A stretch of 64,000 bases of DNA from Deltaproteobacteria bacterium CSP1-8 (GCA_001443455.1 LDXO01000005.1:1-64000); one strand, 5' to 3'. Numbered from the stretch's first letter, positions 33,625 to 43,567 are shown. The notes: generated from the letters alone by a model not told the origin. Translations and numbers: made by a program.

Positions 33625-34962
33625 CTACGGCGGTTCCTCCTGTTGCCCCCGGTCCTCCCCGGGGATGTTCCGGGGGATCAGAGACCGTTTCAGCAGCGGC
33701 GGCGTGATGAGCGTGGTGACGAGCACCATGATGACGACCGCCGAGTAGGTGGTGTTGTCGATGATCCTCTCTCCCCCGAGGATCAGGGTCGCCCCGATGC
33801 TCGCGAAGATCAGTCCGACCTCCCCGCGGGGGATCATCCCGAATCCTATCGCCCACCGGTTGATCCCTTTTCCCAGAACCCCCAGGGAGCACAACTGCTT
33901 CCCCGCGATGGCGGCAACGGTTAAGGCGAGGGCGAGCCACAGGGCTTCCGTGGAGGCGAAGACCCGGACGTCCACCTTGGCCCCCATCTGGACGAAGAAG
34001 ACCGGGACCAGAAATTCCATCAGGGGGCGGAGGGCATCCTCGAGGTAGTGGATCTCCCGCTCCCCGAACTCCCGGAAGTGGACCGATTCCAAAAGAAGGC
34101 CGGCGGCGAAGGCCCCCACGATCGGGGCGAGGCCGGAAATCCCGGCGAGGAACGAGAGGAGGAAGCAGAAGGCGAGGGAGACCCCCAGGAGGACCCCGGG
34201 CCCCCGCAGTTTCGCGGCCCTCCGGAAGATCTTCGGCGTGAGGAACGATCCGAGCATGAGGGCGATGACCAGGAACCCCCCCGCCTTGAGTGCGATCCGT
34301 GCCTGGGACCAGAGGCTCATCTTCTCCCCCTGGTCCGCGGCGAGGATGATGCCGGAGACGGTGGCAAGGATGATGAGGCCGAGGACATCGTCGATCACCG
34401 CGGCCCCCAGGATGATCCGCGCCTCCTTGTCGCGGGATTTCCCGATGTCCTGGAGAACGCGTGCCGTGATCCCGACGCTTGTCGCGCACAGGGTGGCCCC
34501 CAGGAAAGCGTGGGCGTAGATGGATTGGTCCGGCAGGAGCCAGGCGCCCACGAACCACCCCAGGCCGAACGGCGCGGCGACTCCCAACAAGGCCACCAGC
34601 AGGGAGGACAACCCCACGTTCAGGATGTCCCGGATGGTCGACTCGAGTCCGACGGAGAACAGAAGGACGACCACGCCGATCCTGGCGAGGATGTCGACAT
34701 ACGGGTCCGAGGCGATCCCCGTGAGCCCCTGGATGCCGAAAAGGTGGAGATTTCCCACGAGGATCCCGGCGCACAGTTCCCCGAGAACGGCCGGCTGGCC
34801 CAGGAGGACCCCGAGGTGCCCCATGAGCTTCGCGGACAACAGGATCACGACGAGATACAGAAGGAGGGACAGCGAAGGGTCCTCTCCCGCGGCGTGGGCC
34901 GCGCCCGGGAGAAGGAGCGAGGCCGCGAGACACAGACAACACATGAGAAACGTTCGGTTCAT
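33625..34962 (-). CDS. CPA2-family cation:proton antiporter (KefB/Na+/H+ exchanger type) with signal-like N-terminus
   Basis: LLYLVVILLSAKLMGHLGVLLGQPAVLGELCAGILVGN; multi-TM; start MNRTFLMCCLCLAASLLLPGAAHA. Confidence 0.9.
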   Translation of the reverse strand: MNRTFLMCCLCLAASLLLPGAAHAAGEDPSLSLLLYLVVILLSAKLMGHLGVLLGQPAVLGELCAGILVGNLHLFGIQGLTGIASDPYVDILARIGVVVLLFSVGLESTIRDILNVGLSSLLVALLGVAAPFGLGWFVGAWLLPDQSIYAHAFLGATLCATSVGITARVLQDIGKSRDKEARIILGAAVIDDVLGLIILATVSGIILAADQGEKMSLWSQARIALKAGGFLVIALMLGSFLTPKIFRRAAKLRGPGVLLGVSLAFCFLLSFLAGISGLAPIVGAFAAGLLLESVHFREFGEREIHYLEDALRPLMEFLVPVFFVQMGAKVDVRVFASTEALWLALALTVAAIAGKQLCSLGVLGKGINRWAIGFGMIPRGEVGLIFASIGATLILGGERIIDNTTYSAVVIMVLVTTLITPPLLKRSLIPRNIPGEDRGQQEEPP

Positions 34963-35015
34963 CGATTCATGCGACCGGAGTTTCCCGAAAGACCGGCCGG
35001 CGGGCCTCTGCACCG

Positions 35016-36839
35016 TCAGCCGCCGCTCTTGCCGTAGTAGTAGTTCACGATGTCGCGCTTGGAAATCATGGCCACGATCGCGTCCGGTTTCTCCCGATCC
35101 ACGACCGGCATTTCGTCCACCCCGATGGCCGCCATCTTGTCGAGGGCCTGTTGCAGCGTATCGTCCCGGAAGACGCTCACCACCCTGCGTGTTCCCACGT
35201 CCTGCGCGATGATGACGTGGTCGATGTCGGTCTCGAAGAGAACCGCGCGGATGTCGTTGATCGACACGATTCCGGTCATCCGGCCCGCCGCATCGACGAT
35301 GGGGAAATGGGATTCTCCGGAGCGGGAAACCGCACGGACGAGTTCCCCAAACGGCATGGTTTCCGGGATCAGCGTGATCGGTTGGGGGGTCACGGCCTCC
35401 TGGACCCGGATCCTTTCCAGCATGCCCCTGGCGAATTCGGTGAGGTGGGCGGGGGAGGCGAACCGGCTGACTTGCTGTTTCTCGAAAAGGTTGACGTTTC
35501 GCAGAAGCAGGCAGGAGATGGAAGACACGATCATCAATGGAACCAGCAGGGTGTAGCTCGCGCTCATCTCGCACGCCATGATGATGGAGGCGATCGGAAC
35601 TTTGGCGACGCCGGCAAAAAAGCCTCCCATCCCCACGAGAACGAACGAGTGGGGGTGGAGCACCCAGCCGGGAGCGACCTCATGGCCGAGGAAGCCGAAC
35701 GCCCCTCCGAGCATCGCCCCGATGAACACGGAGGGACCGACGACACCTCCGCTTCCCCCCGAACTTATCGTGCACGAGGTGGCCACGATCTTCAACCCCG
35801 CGAGGAGCAGCATCAGCCGCCATAGCAGCTTCCCTTCCAGAGCCGTCTGGACCCAGCCGTACCCTCCGTTCATGATCTGGGGGACGAAGAAGGCGATGCA
35901 CCCCATCATCAGGCCGCCCAGAGCGGGCTTCAGCATCTTGTGGATCCGGAGCGGCCGGAAGAACCGGTCTCTTGCCCCGTAGAAGATCCGCACGAAGAGA
36001 AATCCCACGAGCGCACAGAGGACGCCGAAAACGGCGTACGGCAGGAGTTCCGCTTGGATGGAGAAATCCACAGGGCCCGGGAAGAACAGCGCTCCCTTTT
36101 TGTAGAACTGGGAGTAGACCGCGTATGCGATGATGGAGGAAACGACACAGGGCAGGATCGCCTCGGATTCGAATTCCGTCTCCCGGTAAAGGACCTCCGG
36201 GGCGAACAGCGCGGCTCCCAGCGGGGCCTGGAAGATCGCCCCGATCCCTCCCGCCGCTCCCGCTAGCACGAGGATCCTTCGCTCCCGGGGTTTTAGCCGG
36301 AGGGTTGTCGCGACGGCAGATCCGAAACCGGCCCCGATCTGGGAGATGGGTCCTTCCTTTCCCGCGGAGCCGCCGCTCCCGATCGTCAGCGCGGAAGCGA
36401 CGATCTTCACCAGAGGCACCCGCTTCCGGATTTGCCCGCCTCTCTCGTGGAACGACTCGATCATCGCGTCCGTCCCCTGTCCTTCCGCCTCGGGGGCGAT
36501 ACGGAAAACGATTACCCCCGACACCAGGCCGCCGAGTGCGGGAAGAAGAATCAGCCAGAACGACCGGGAGGCGGCCGGTCCGAATAGGGTTGCAGGGGCC
36601 GCCCCCGGGACCGGTTCAAAGTAGCCGGTCAAGGAACGCAGCAGGGAGTCGAGGGCCAACCCGAGGAGGGCGTCGAAACAGATCGCCCCGAGCCCGGCCA
36701 CGACCCCGACGGCCGCGCTCAGCAGCATGAGGCGCAACTGCGTCGGCCACGCGGAGAGCCCGCGGGAAACCCGGTCGCGTCCCTTCCCCGTGAACGCCCG
36801 GATTTTGTCGGCGGGGCCCGTCATCGGCGGAGACATCAC
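35016..36839 (-). CDS. ClC-family chloride channel/transporter with C-terminal CBS domain pair
   Basis: GSGGSAGKEGPISQIGAG and SSGGSGGVVGPSVFIGAMLGG filter motifs; CBS pair at C-terminus. Confidence 0.94.
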   Translation of the reverse strand: MMSPPMTGPADKIRAFTGKGRDRVSRGLSAWPTQLRLMLLSAAVGVVAGLGAICFDALLGLALDSLLRSLTGYFEPVPGAAPATLFGPAASRSFWLILLPALGGLVSGVIVFRIAPEAEGQGTDAMIESFHERGGQIRKRVPLVKIVASALTIGSGGSAGKEGPISQIGAGFGSAVATTLRLKPRERRILVLAGAAGGIGAIFQAPLGAALFAPEVLYRETEFESEAILPCVVSSIIAYAVYSQFYKKGALFFPGPVDFSIQAELLPYAVFGVLCALVGFLFVRIFYGARDRFFRPLRIHKMLKPALGGLMMGCIAFFVPQIMNGGYGWVQTALEGKLLWRLMLLLAGLKIVATSCTISSGGSGGVVGPSVFIGAMLGGAFGFLGHEVAPGWVLHPHSFVLVGMGGFFAGVAKVPIASIIMACEMSASYTLLVPLMIVSSISCLLLRNVNLFEKQQVSRFASPAHLTEFARGMLERIRVQEAVTPQPITLIPETMPFGELVRAVSRSGESHFPIVDAAGRMTGIVSINDIRAVLFETDIDHVIIAQDVGTRRVVSVFRDDTLQQALDKMAAIGVDEMPVVDREKPDAIVAMISKRDIVNYYYGKSGG

Positions 36840-36854
36840 CCGCTGGCCGCATGA

Positions 36855-36883
36855 TTGATTAGCATACTAACTGTTAGTATAAT
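36855..36883 (+). promoter_or_regulatory. Sigma-70-like promoter with overlapping operator palindrome, clcA-marR divergent spacer
   Basis: TTGATT-N17-TATAAT; palindrome ATACTAAC-T-GTTAGTAT at 36864-36880. Confidence 0.75.
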
Positions 36884-36916
36884 GGAATTCCGTCCGACGG
36901 ATCAAGCCTCCAGGGG

Positions 36917-37471
36917 ATGCCGGGGATGACGACAACCGCCGCCAAAAGGGATCTATGGATCACGGAAATCCTGGACAACCTTCGACGAGTGTTCCAGGTG
37001 ATCCATGGCTTTTCGAAACGGGCGGAGCGCGTCGCCGGTTTCACGGGCCCCCAGCTCTGGGCGATGAAGGTGCTCGCGGAGTCCGCGCCGATCCGGGTGT
37101 CCGACCTCGCACGGCGGATGTACCTGAGGCCCCCAACCGTTGTCGGGATCCTCGACCGGCTGGAGCGGCAGGGACAGGTCGCGCGGACCCGCTCCACGGA
37201 GGACCACAGGGTAGTCACGGTGACCCTGACGGCGAAGGGAAAAAAGACGGTGGGAAAGATCCCCCAGGTGGCGCAGGGTCTTCTCCTGACCGGCCTGAAG
37301 GAACTGGACAACAAGCAGCTGGAAGCGGTTTCCGAAGGGCTGGAACTGCTGGTCGGCATCCTGGGGGCCCGCCAAATCCCTCCGCAACTCCTGTTCTCGA
37401 ATGAAGTGAACGTTCCCGCGCGTTCGGAACGGAGACGGAACCCTGGAAAGGCGGGGGCTGGAAGCCCATGA
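36917..37471 (+). CDS. MarR-family transcriptional regulator
   Basis: wHTH core LARRMYLRPPTVVGILDRLERQGQVARTRSTEDHRVVTVTLTAKG. Confidence 0.92.
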   Translation: MPGMTTTAAKRDLWITEILDNLRRVFQVIHGFSKRAERVAGFTGPQLWAMKVLAESAPIRVSDLARRMYLRPPTVVGILDRLERQGQVARTRSTEDHRVVTVTLTAKGKKTVGKIPQVAQGLLLTGLKELDNKQLEAVSEGLELLVGILGARQIPPQLLFSNEVNVPARSERRRNPGKAGAGSP

Positions 37472-37608
37472 TTTCCCGGAAGATCCCCGCCATTCTCTCC
37501 CGGATCTCCCCCGGGGCGAAGCTGATCGTCGTTTCCAACAGGGAACCGGCGATCCACGAGCGGGTGGCCGAGGGGATCCGTCGGGAGGTTTATCGAAAGG
37601 GCATGTAA
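37468..37608 (+). pseudogene. Truncated N-terminus of a GT20 (trehalose-6-phosphate synthase-like) glycosyltransferase
   Basis: MISRKIPAILSRISPGAKLIVVSNREPAIHERVAEGIRREVYRKGM*; LIVVSNREP is the GT20 N-terminal signature; no catalytic domain follows. Confidence 0.6.
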
Positions 37609-37703
37609 TCACCGGCGGAAGCGAATGGCTTGCCTTTGATGAGGCATAAGCGCCCGCAGGAGAGCAGGAGCGTCAAGTTGTCATTTTCATACGGATAAGG
37701 AAT

Positions 37704-38261
37704 TTGCGCTTCAGGAGAAAGGTATTGGATGTCCACGCGTTGGTGGTCTTCCTCATCCAGAATGGGCGAAAGTGGATCATTGATCAACGCGAGGTTCACT
37801 ATCCGCATTCGGTTCCACTCGGTGGAAGGGAAATCGAAATTCTCAAATGGTTCTATCGTGAAGCGACAATGGAACGGACTCGCATAAGGCATGTGCCGAA
37901 GATTGTGAATCCATCGTTCTACACCGATTTGGCACGGTCCGGAATTTCCATTCCATTGGATTTCAGCCAAATGGCAGGAATAACGTTTGTCGACACAATA
38001 TTGCTCAGTGATCTATATGCCCACGTTCAGCCGCGTATTTCCCTGTTGTTCCACGAAATGGTTCATGTGGTTCAGTACGGCTGGTTAGGAGTCTCCGCAT
38101 TCACATCGCATTATGTTCAGGGATGGGCTCAAAATGGATTTGTTTACGCAGAAATCCCTCTCGAACGAGAGGCCTATGAGTTACAGAAACGTTTTGAGAA
38201 CGCACCAAAAAACCCGTTCTCCGTTGAAGAATTTGTGATTAAAAAATGGGGCATCATGTAG
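37704..38261 (+). CDS. Uncharacterised protein with HExxH metallopeptidase-like motif (start uncertain)
   Basis: LLFHEMVHVVQYGWLG ... EREAYELQKRF; DUF4157-like look. Confidence 0.6.
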   Translation: MRFRRKVLDVHALVVFLIQNGRKWIIDQREVHYPHSVPLGGREIEILKWFYREATMERTRIRHVPKIVNPSFYTDLARSGISIPLDFSQMAGITFVDTILLSDLYAHVQPRISLLFHEMVHVVQYGWLGVSAFTSHYVQGWAQNGFVYAEIPLEREAYELQKRFENAPKNPFSVEEFVIKKWGIM

Positions 38262-38346
38262 GTCGCAACCTGACCACCGGCTGGTGCGGACGGCTGCCCG
38301 CCGAAACACTTGAGGCCCCGAAGCTTCACTGGAGTGTCCGCCTGAG

Positions 38347-38820
38347 ATGATGATGAAAAGAACCCATGCACTCCTGATGCTCCTGCTGGTTGCCGTTATA
38401 CCCGGCACCGTACATGCCGGCGCAAATGCCGCCACCATCGTGAGATCGCTGATCCAGCCCAAGCGAACCATTCACGAGTCGACCCGTGGGACACCTGTGT
38501 CATGGAGTTTCCGGACCAACGGAACCTTCACTGCAAGTGCATTGACCGGCTTGGCTTCATGGAGTGCGAATGGTGAGTGGAAAGAACTGCCCGATGGATC
38601 TGTCCTTCTCGAAGGGACTCAGGCCAATGCCCGAAAACCGGGCGAGAACCCAACTGCGTTCCGCCGCGTGATCAGTTCTGTTGAGATTCAGGAAACAAGA
38701 GACGACTTTGATATCTGCCTCTTCACCTACGAGGAAGTGCAGAAAGAAAGCCCGGAAGGGAAATCGGCGAACCAAGAGCCAGAGGATACGGCTCGCACGC
38801 TCGCCGATCCTCAGCACTGA
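38347..38820 (+). CDS. Hypothetical secreted protein
   Basis: Signal peptide MMMKRTHALLMLLLVAVIPGTVHA; no domain recognised. Confidence 0.55.
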   Translation: MMMKRTHALLMLLLVAVIPGTVHAGANAATIVRSLIQPKRTIHESTRGTPVSWSFRTNGTFTASALTGLASWSANGEWKELPDGSVLLEGTQANARKPGENPTAFRRVISSVEIQETRDDFDICLFTYEEVQKESPEGKSANQEPEDTARTLADPQH

Positions 38821-39186
38821 CGTTCGTCTACACAGGAACAAAGCAGGCGACATCGATGCCGGCAAACAGGGGGGAAGCGGTCATGGGGCAACCCCCTGCG
38901 GAAGGGGTTTCTCGTTCCGGCCTTGTCTGAGGAAATACTTCATCACACACGCGTCCGAAAATCGGCAGGCCTCTCTTCAGATTCTCCCGGTGACAACGAA
39001 GTCGATGCGTGAGTTCATCTTCGATCCGCGCGTCCCCTCGGAAAGGGAGGCAAGATCATGCGCCAATTGGTCCATTCCGATCCAGTTGATAGAATCGTGT
39101 ATGCCCGGTCCCTCCGGAATGGGGACGTTGGCCGGGTTCGCGCCCGACTCACCCACGTTGTACACAATGGGACCGGTCACTCCATA

Positions 39187-39753
39187 ATGTCTGGGCGCAT
39201 GAGGATCGCGATGAGGAACCCGGTTCCATTTCGCGCTACGGTGAACTTCTGGCGCCTGGGGGTTTGCTTTCTGGCTGTTGTCATTTGGCTCGCGCTGCCG
39301 ACATCGGTTTCTTCAGGCACATCTCCCGAGGCAACTCCCCAAGTTCAACCTGTTGCTTCGGGCACATCATCAAGCCCTTCGCAGAATCCTCTTCTCGAGA
39401 TACTCAAGTTCGAACTGCAACGCCAAAACCCACGCATCCATCACGTAGCGGTTGTCGAACTGCGCCCCGTTCCCTTCCCTGAGCCACGCACATACCTCAT
39501 GATCGGATGGGGCATCCGTCAAGACAGAAGCTTCAGCGGCGACTTCTCCGACGAACTCTTCGGTTTCTTTGTGCTTGACGCATCGCTAAGCCGGATCATC
39601 AAGGTACTAAAGATTGTGGCTACGCCGAGATGGCTCGACTACCGTTTTCGTTTTGAGGCGGTTACCGTGGATACGATCATCGTGAGTGGCAAGGGAAGTA
39701 CCTATGACGACCAACCGCGCCGGTTTCAATTCTCATGGAATCCCGATGATTAG
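39187..39753 (+). CDS. Hypothetical exported protein
   Basis: Hydrophobic signal WRLGVCFLAVVIWLALPTSVSSG; no domain recognised; start uncertain. Confidence 0.5.
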   Translation: MSGRMRIAMRNPVPFRATVNFWRLGVCFLAVVIWLALPTSVSSGTSPEATPQVQPVASGTSSSPSQNPLLEILKFELQRQNPRIHHVAVVELRPVPFPEPRTYLMIGWGIRQDRSFSGDFSDELFGFFVLDASLSRIIKVLKIVATPRWLDYRFRFEAVTVDTIIVSGKGSTYDDQPRRFQFSWNPDD

Positions 39754-39868
39754 ATCATATTGATATCGTCATGGTGTTCCAAGCGAACATGTAGCCGGGA
39801 GGGCGAACGCGTTTCCGAATGTCCATCGGCCGGATCTGCCCGGTGACGGGCGGAAGGGAGGAGAAAGG

Positions 39869-40261
39869 ATGAAGAAGCTGCTTCTCGCGACTTTCGGTGT
39901 ATTCCTTGCGTGGTCCGCGATGGATTTTGTCATTCATGGATTGATGCTCCGATCCTCGTACGCCGCCACGACTTCGCTTTGGCGACCGATGGGCGAGATG
40001 AAGATGACGCTGATGTACTTCACCGTCTTGATATCCGCCCTTGCCTTCGTACTGATCTATTCCCTGTTTTTCTCGCGGAAAGGGATTTCCACCGGCCTGG
40101 CGTATGGTTTGCTGTTCGGCATCGGCACCGGATTGCCGATGGGATACGGGAGCTATTCGGTCATGCCCATTCCGTATTTCATGGCGTTCACCTGGTGCTT
40201 CGGTTCCATGATCGAGGCGATGGTGGGTGGTCTGATCGTCGGCTCGGTCATTCGGGAGTGA
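39869..40261 (+). CDS. Small multi-TM membrane protein
   Basis: 130 aa, about 4 hydrophobic segments, intact ORF with AGGA-type RBS upstream. Confidence 0.7.
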   Translation: MKKLLLATFGVFLAWSAMDFVIHGLMLRSSYAATTSLWRPMGEMKMTLMYFTVLISALAFVLIYSLFFSRKGISTGLAYGLLFGIGTGLPMGYGSYSVMPIPYFMAFTWCFGSMIEAMVGGLIVGSVIRE

Positions 40262-40264
40262 ACG

Positions 40265-40735
40265 ATGGATCCGGAACGGGAGGGAGGAATGGGGATTCGG
40301 GACACCGCGTGGAACGTGGTCAAATGGAAGGTCATGAAAACCCGTCTTGGGTACACCGACGAGGAAATGAAGGCATTTCGGGAGAACCCGAGGAATGAAG
40401 ACGTTCTCTCGAAAGCGTCCGCATTGCTCGGCAAGACGATCGTTTTGGAGGTTGTCGATTCGCACGGATGCAACAGCCAGCACAAGGCGGGCGACAAATT
40501 CTACTTCGACGGTGCCGGGAACCTCCTCACGAAACGTTGCCCGGAGAAGGTCTGCATCTACGCGCTCAACGCGGCGACCTCGATGATCTTCGCCTCCAAC
40601 GAGCTCTTCTACGCCGGCGTCGATCCCAACGAGATGCGGTTCCGGCGCGCCGCCTGCTTCGACGTGGGGGTGCAGTGCGGCGGCTGGGGGCGAATCGTCC
40701 TCGAGCTCAGCGTAAAGGATCGGAAGAAAGGATAA
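40265..40735 (+). CDS. TIGR04076-like protein
   Basis: VLEVVDSHGCNSQHKAGDKFYFDGAGNLLTKRCPEKVCIYAL pattern. Confidence 0.6.
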   Translation: MDPEREGGMGIRDTAWNVVKWKVMKTRLGYTDEEMKAFRENPRNEDVLSKASALLGKTIVLEVVDSHGCNSQHKAGDKFYFDGAGNLLTKRCPEKVCIYALNAATSMIFASNELFYAGVDPNEMRFRRAACFDVGVQCGGWGRIVLELSVKDRKKG

Positions 40736-40777
40736 GGACGGGGTGAATCGGCCTGGTCGTTCCTTCGAGCCGCCGCC

Positions 40778-41023
40778 ATGCCGATCGGGGCGGGCGCAGG
40801 AAACGGAATCGTGAGGCCCGGAGCGCGATTCCTGCTGGTGGCCGTCGGGATCCTCGCAGCCTCGGCGCCCGTCAGCATCGTATTCACCGTGGCGCTATTC
40901 CCTTTCTGGAGGTGGCTGGAAGAGAACTTCCACGTGGAGTCCGTGGGGCACTCGGGGAAGGAAGGGAAAGGGTTCCCGCAAGCCCTGAGCCCGACACGCG
41001 GATGGGGAAGACGAACAGGTTGA
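40778..41023 (+). pseudogene. Possible remnant of a small membrane protein
   Basis: ARFLLVAVGILAASAPVSIVFTVALFPFWRWLEENFHVESVGHSG, then an unrelated basic tail. Confidence 0.35.
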
Positions 41024-41150
41024 TGACGGCGGCCGTGGGGCATCCGGGAAAGGGATGGGGAAAATGCGGACCGGCCGTGCAACGGGAAACCGTCGCCGCC
41101 TGCGACCGGCGCGGGAGCCTCGCGAGGGAAGCGACATACGGAGGACCGCC

Positions 41151-41816
41151 GTGAGAGACAGGGAGTCCGTCGTCCGGATGATCCGCGACGCGTTCGGGAG
41201 GAACGAGTATCCCGGGGATCCGTTCCTCCAGGGCAGTTTCGATGGGTGCGAACCGTTCGAGGAGGTGGGAGTTTTCCGGGGGAAGGCGGACTGGATCTCT
41301 CTTGAGGCGGAGTTCCTGGACGCCCATGCCGATGCGCTCAGCTTCTTTTCACAGGCGGGGTTCCGGTTCTTCCTTCCCGCCTACCTGGTGGCCGACCTGT
41401 TCGACCGGTTGCAGACGGCTGACCCCCTCTTCCACCTGACCCACGGGTTCTCCGACTCGTCGGTCGAGGTCCCCGCAAAGGGCCGCACGTTCCTGCGGAA
41501 GCTCGGGAAGTCGGTCTTCGTGAATCCGAGGAGGTACGGCGCGACGACGTATCACGATTACGCGAGGTATCGTTTGTCGTCCTTCCCCCGCGAGGAGGCG
41601 GCCGCGATCGTCAACTACCTGGAATACAAGCGGGAGGGCGCCTCGACCGCGTTCGAGGGGGATGCGATCGAAGAGGCGCTTCGGTCGTTCTGGCGGGAGA
41701 GGGCGCAGACGGCTCCTTCGGCGGAGAGCCTTGCGCGGCACCTGGCCGAGGAAGCGGAATATTTCGATGCGATTCGGGATAGGAAGGGGGAGGGTGGCCC
41801 CCCGGAAGAACGATAG
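41151..41816 (+). CDS. DUF6714-like protein (GTG start)
   Basis: LEAEFLDAHADALSFFSQAGFRFFLPAYLVADL ... LSSFPREEAAAIVNYLEYKRE. Confidence 0.6.
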   Translation: MRDRESVVRMIRDAFGRNEYPGDPFLQGSFDGCEPFEEVGVFRGKADWISLEAEFLDAHADALSFFSQAGFRFFLPAYLVADLFDRLQTADPLFHLTHGFSDSSVEVPAKGRTFLRKLGKSVFVNPRRYGATTYHDYARYRLSSFPREEAAAIVNYLEYKREGASTAFEGDAIEEALRSFWRERAQTAPSAESLARHLAEEAEYFDAIRDRKGEGGPPEER

Positions 41817-41880
41817 GATCGGGGGTTGCGATGCGGGAGGTTCGCCTCGATGGGCGGGCAACAGGGAGGGAAGGGACGAG

Positions 41881-42201
41881 ATGAGTGATCCGGAGGGAAG
41901 AATGCGGCGTTGGTTCTTTCGGGCCGGCATCTGCCTTTTTCCGTTGGCGGTGACACCGATCTGGATTTTTCTGATCGCGAGGGGATCCTTGAACTTCGGC
42001 GGCGGGGAAAAGGATCTGTTCCTCGTGATCCCATGGCTTGTCTGGTCCGCGCTCTTCCTGGCGATCGGAGTGGTCGCATGGGTACGGGGTCTTTCGTGGA
42101 CACGAGGACTTGCCTGGTCGGCGGGCGGGGCTGCCGCGATTCTCGTCGTGGTCGGAACCGGTCTCCTTCTCTTTGCCTCGGGCCTGCTCGGGGTCCGTTG
42201 A
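41881..42201 (+). CDS. Small hypothetical membrane protein
   Basis: 106 aa, about 3 hydrophobic segments. Confidence 0.5.
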   Translation: MSDPEGRMRRWFFRAGICLFPLAVTPIWIFLIARGSLNFGGGEKDLFLVIPWLVWSALFLAIGVVAWVRGLSWTRGLAWSAGGAAAILVVVGTGLLLFASGLLGVR

Positions 42202-42576
42202 GTGCCGCGCCGGGAGATGGGAGGCATCCGACGTCGTCAAGCACGGTTCTTAGGCCCCCCCCGCTGACGATCGCCTGGAGCAGACGGCATGGCTGGCGTG
42301 ATACGCGGTTGGAGGCGGAGCCGATCGAGGCATGCCCGCGATCCTGGCGGAATTTTGATCCGGCCGGTCCCGACGGGGAGAGCATCGACCGGGTGATCGA
42401 CATCGGGTAGCAAGGACGGGGAAGGACGGCCCCTGCGGCGGAAAGCCGGAAGCGTTATCCGGACGAGGAGGAGTTTGTTGCGGCGATCCGGGAGAGCAAG
42501 ACCGACCCGTGTACAGACCCCGGGGGATGGCGCCCGGAAAACCCCGGGACGACCGGCCTTGCTGAAAAGGGGCGCG

Positions 42577-43404
42577 ATGCGGATGACGGCGGCGTTCCTC
42601 GCGGCGCTGGCGCTCTGCGTTTTCCCGTCGGCGGAGCCGGCGGCGGACCTGCTCCGGATCAACCGGGATGCCTACGACCTCTCCGCGGCGACGGGAGGCG
42701 ACTTCTACTTCTGGGTCCCCGGGGAGTTCGCCTCCTCCGGGGTGCGGATCCCGCTCGGCCAGGATGCCGTCCTCCTTTCGTACGGGGAGCTTTCCGGAGG
42801 CATGCGAAGGTTCTGCTTCCCGGTGGACACGGTCGTACCCCGGCTGGCCCTTTTTCTCGGTGCGCAGGGAAAGGACCGCTTCCGCATCCTCCGTCCCGGC
42901 GGCATCGAGATGACGCATGGCGGGGGCACGGACCTTAAGGAATTCCGTCACATGACGATCGCTTCCGTGGACGCTCCCGAACCGGGGGAGTGGTGCCTCG
43001 TGGCGGAGGGGAAGGGGCTCCACGCATTCTCCGCGCGCGTCGCTTCGGCGCCCCCCGGGAAAGGCGGGGAAAGACCTGTTCCCATCTCGGTCGTAGGAGC
43101 CGACTTCATCGATCCGAAGGGATACCTGGGCCGGGAAGGGTATATGCCGAAGAAGGTGAAACCGCGGGCGGGAAAAACGATGCAGTTCTCCGTCCGGATG
43201 AACGGCCCCTTCGACACCGTCTCGTTCGAGCTCGTGGCTCCCGACGGAACCGTCCTGATCCGACCGAACCCGATCGCCGTGGACGGGGAGGAACTGATCG
43301 GGGAGTGCGTCGTCCCGAAGACCCCGTTCCGGATCGCCGTCCGGGGGCGGGACCGGTCGGGGCGGGAGTACGCCCGGGTCTTCTCGCCGCTCATGACCCC
43401 GTGA
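42577..43404 (+). CDS. Hypothetical secreted protein
   Basis: Signal peptide MRMTAAFLAALALCVFPSAEPAA; intact 275-aa frame. Confidence 0.6.
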   Translation: MRMTAAFLAALALCVFPSAEPAADLLRINRDAYDLSAATGGDFYFWVPGEFASSGVRIPLGQDAVLLSYGELSGGMRRFCFPVDTVVPRLALFLGAQGKDRFRILRPGGIEMTHGGGTDLKEFRHMTIASVDAPEPGEWCLVAEGKGLHAFSARVASAPPGKGGERPVPISVVGADFIDPKGYLGREGYMPKKVKPRAGKTMQFSVRMNGPFDTVSFELVAPDGTVLIRPNPIAVDGEELIGECVVPKTPFRIAVRGRDRSGREYARVFSPLMTP

Positions 43405-43567
43405 TGCCGCAACTCCGTGCAGCAGGCCGCCCGTTTGCCGGCGGGATCGAGGGATCGCCGACAGGGGAAGCCAGGGGGAACCCCGGTGTTTACCGGAGGC
43501 CGGCCCTCGAAAGGGGGGGAACGGGGCGGGAGGGCGATTTTGCGGGACGGAGAGCGCGTTTGGTACA

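Noticed and set aside
37590-37970. Minus-strand ORF of 126 aa opposite the HExxH gene
   Set aside because: The plus-strand frame has the more protein-like sequence and metal-site motif; overlap makes both being real unlikely
40925-40942. parS-like ttccacgtggag string
   Set aside because: Only the central bases match; arms are not palindromic, and it lies in a candidate ORF
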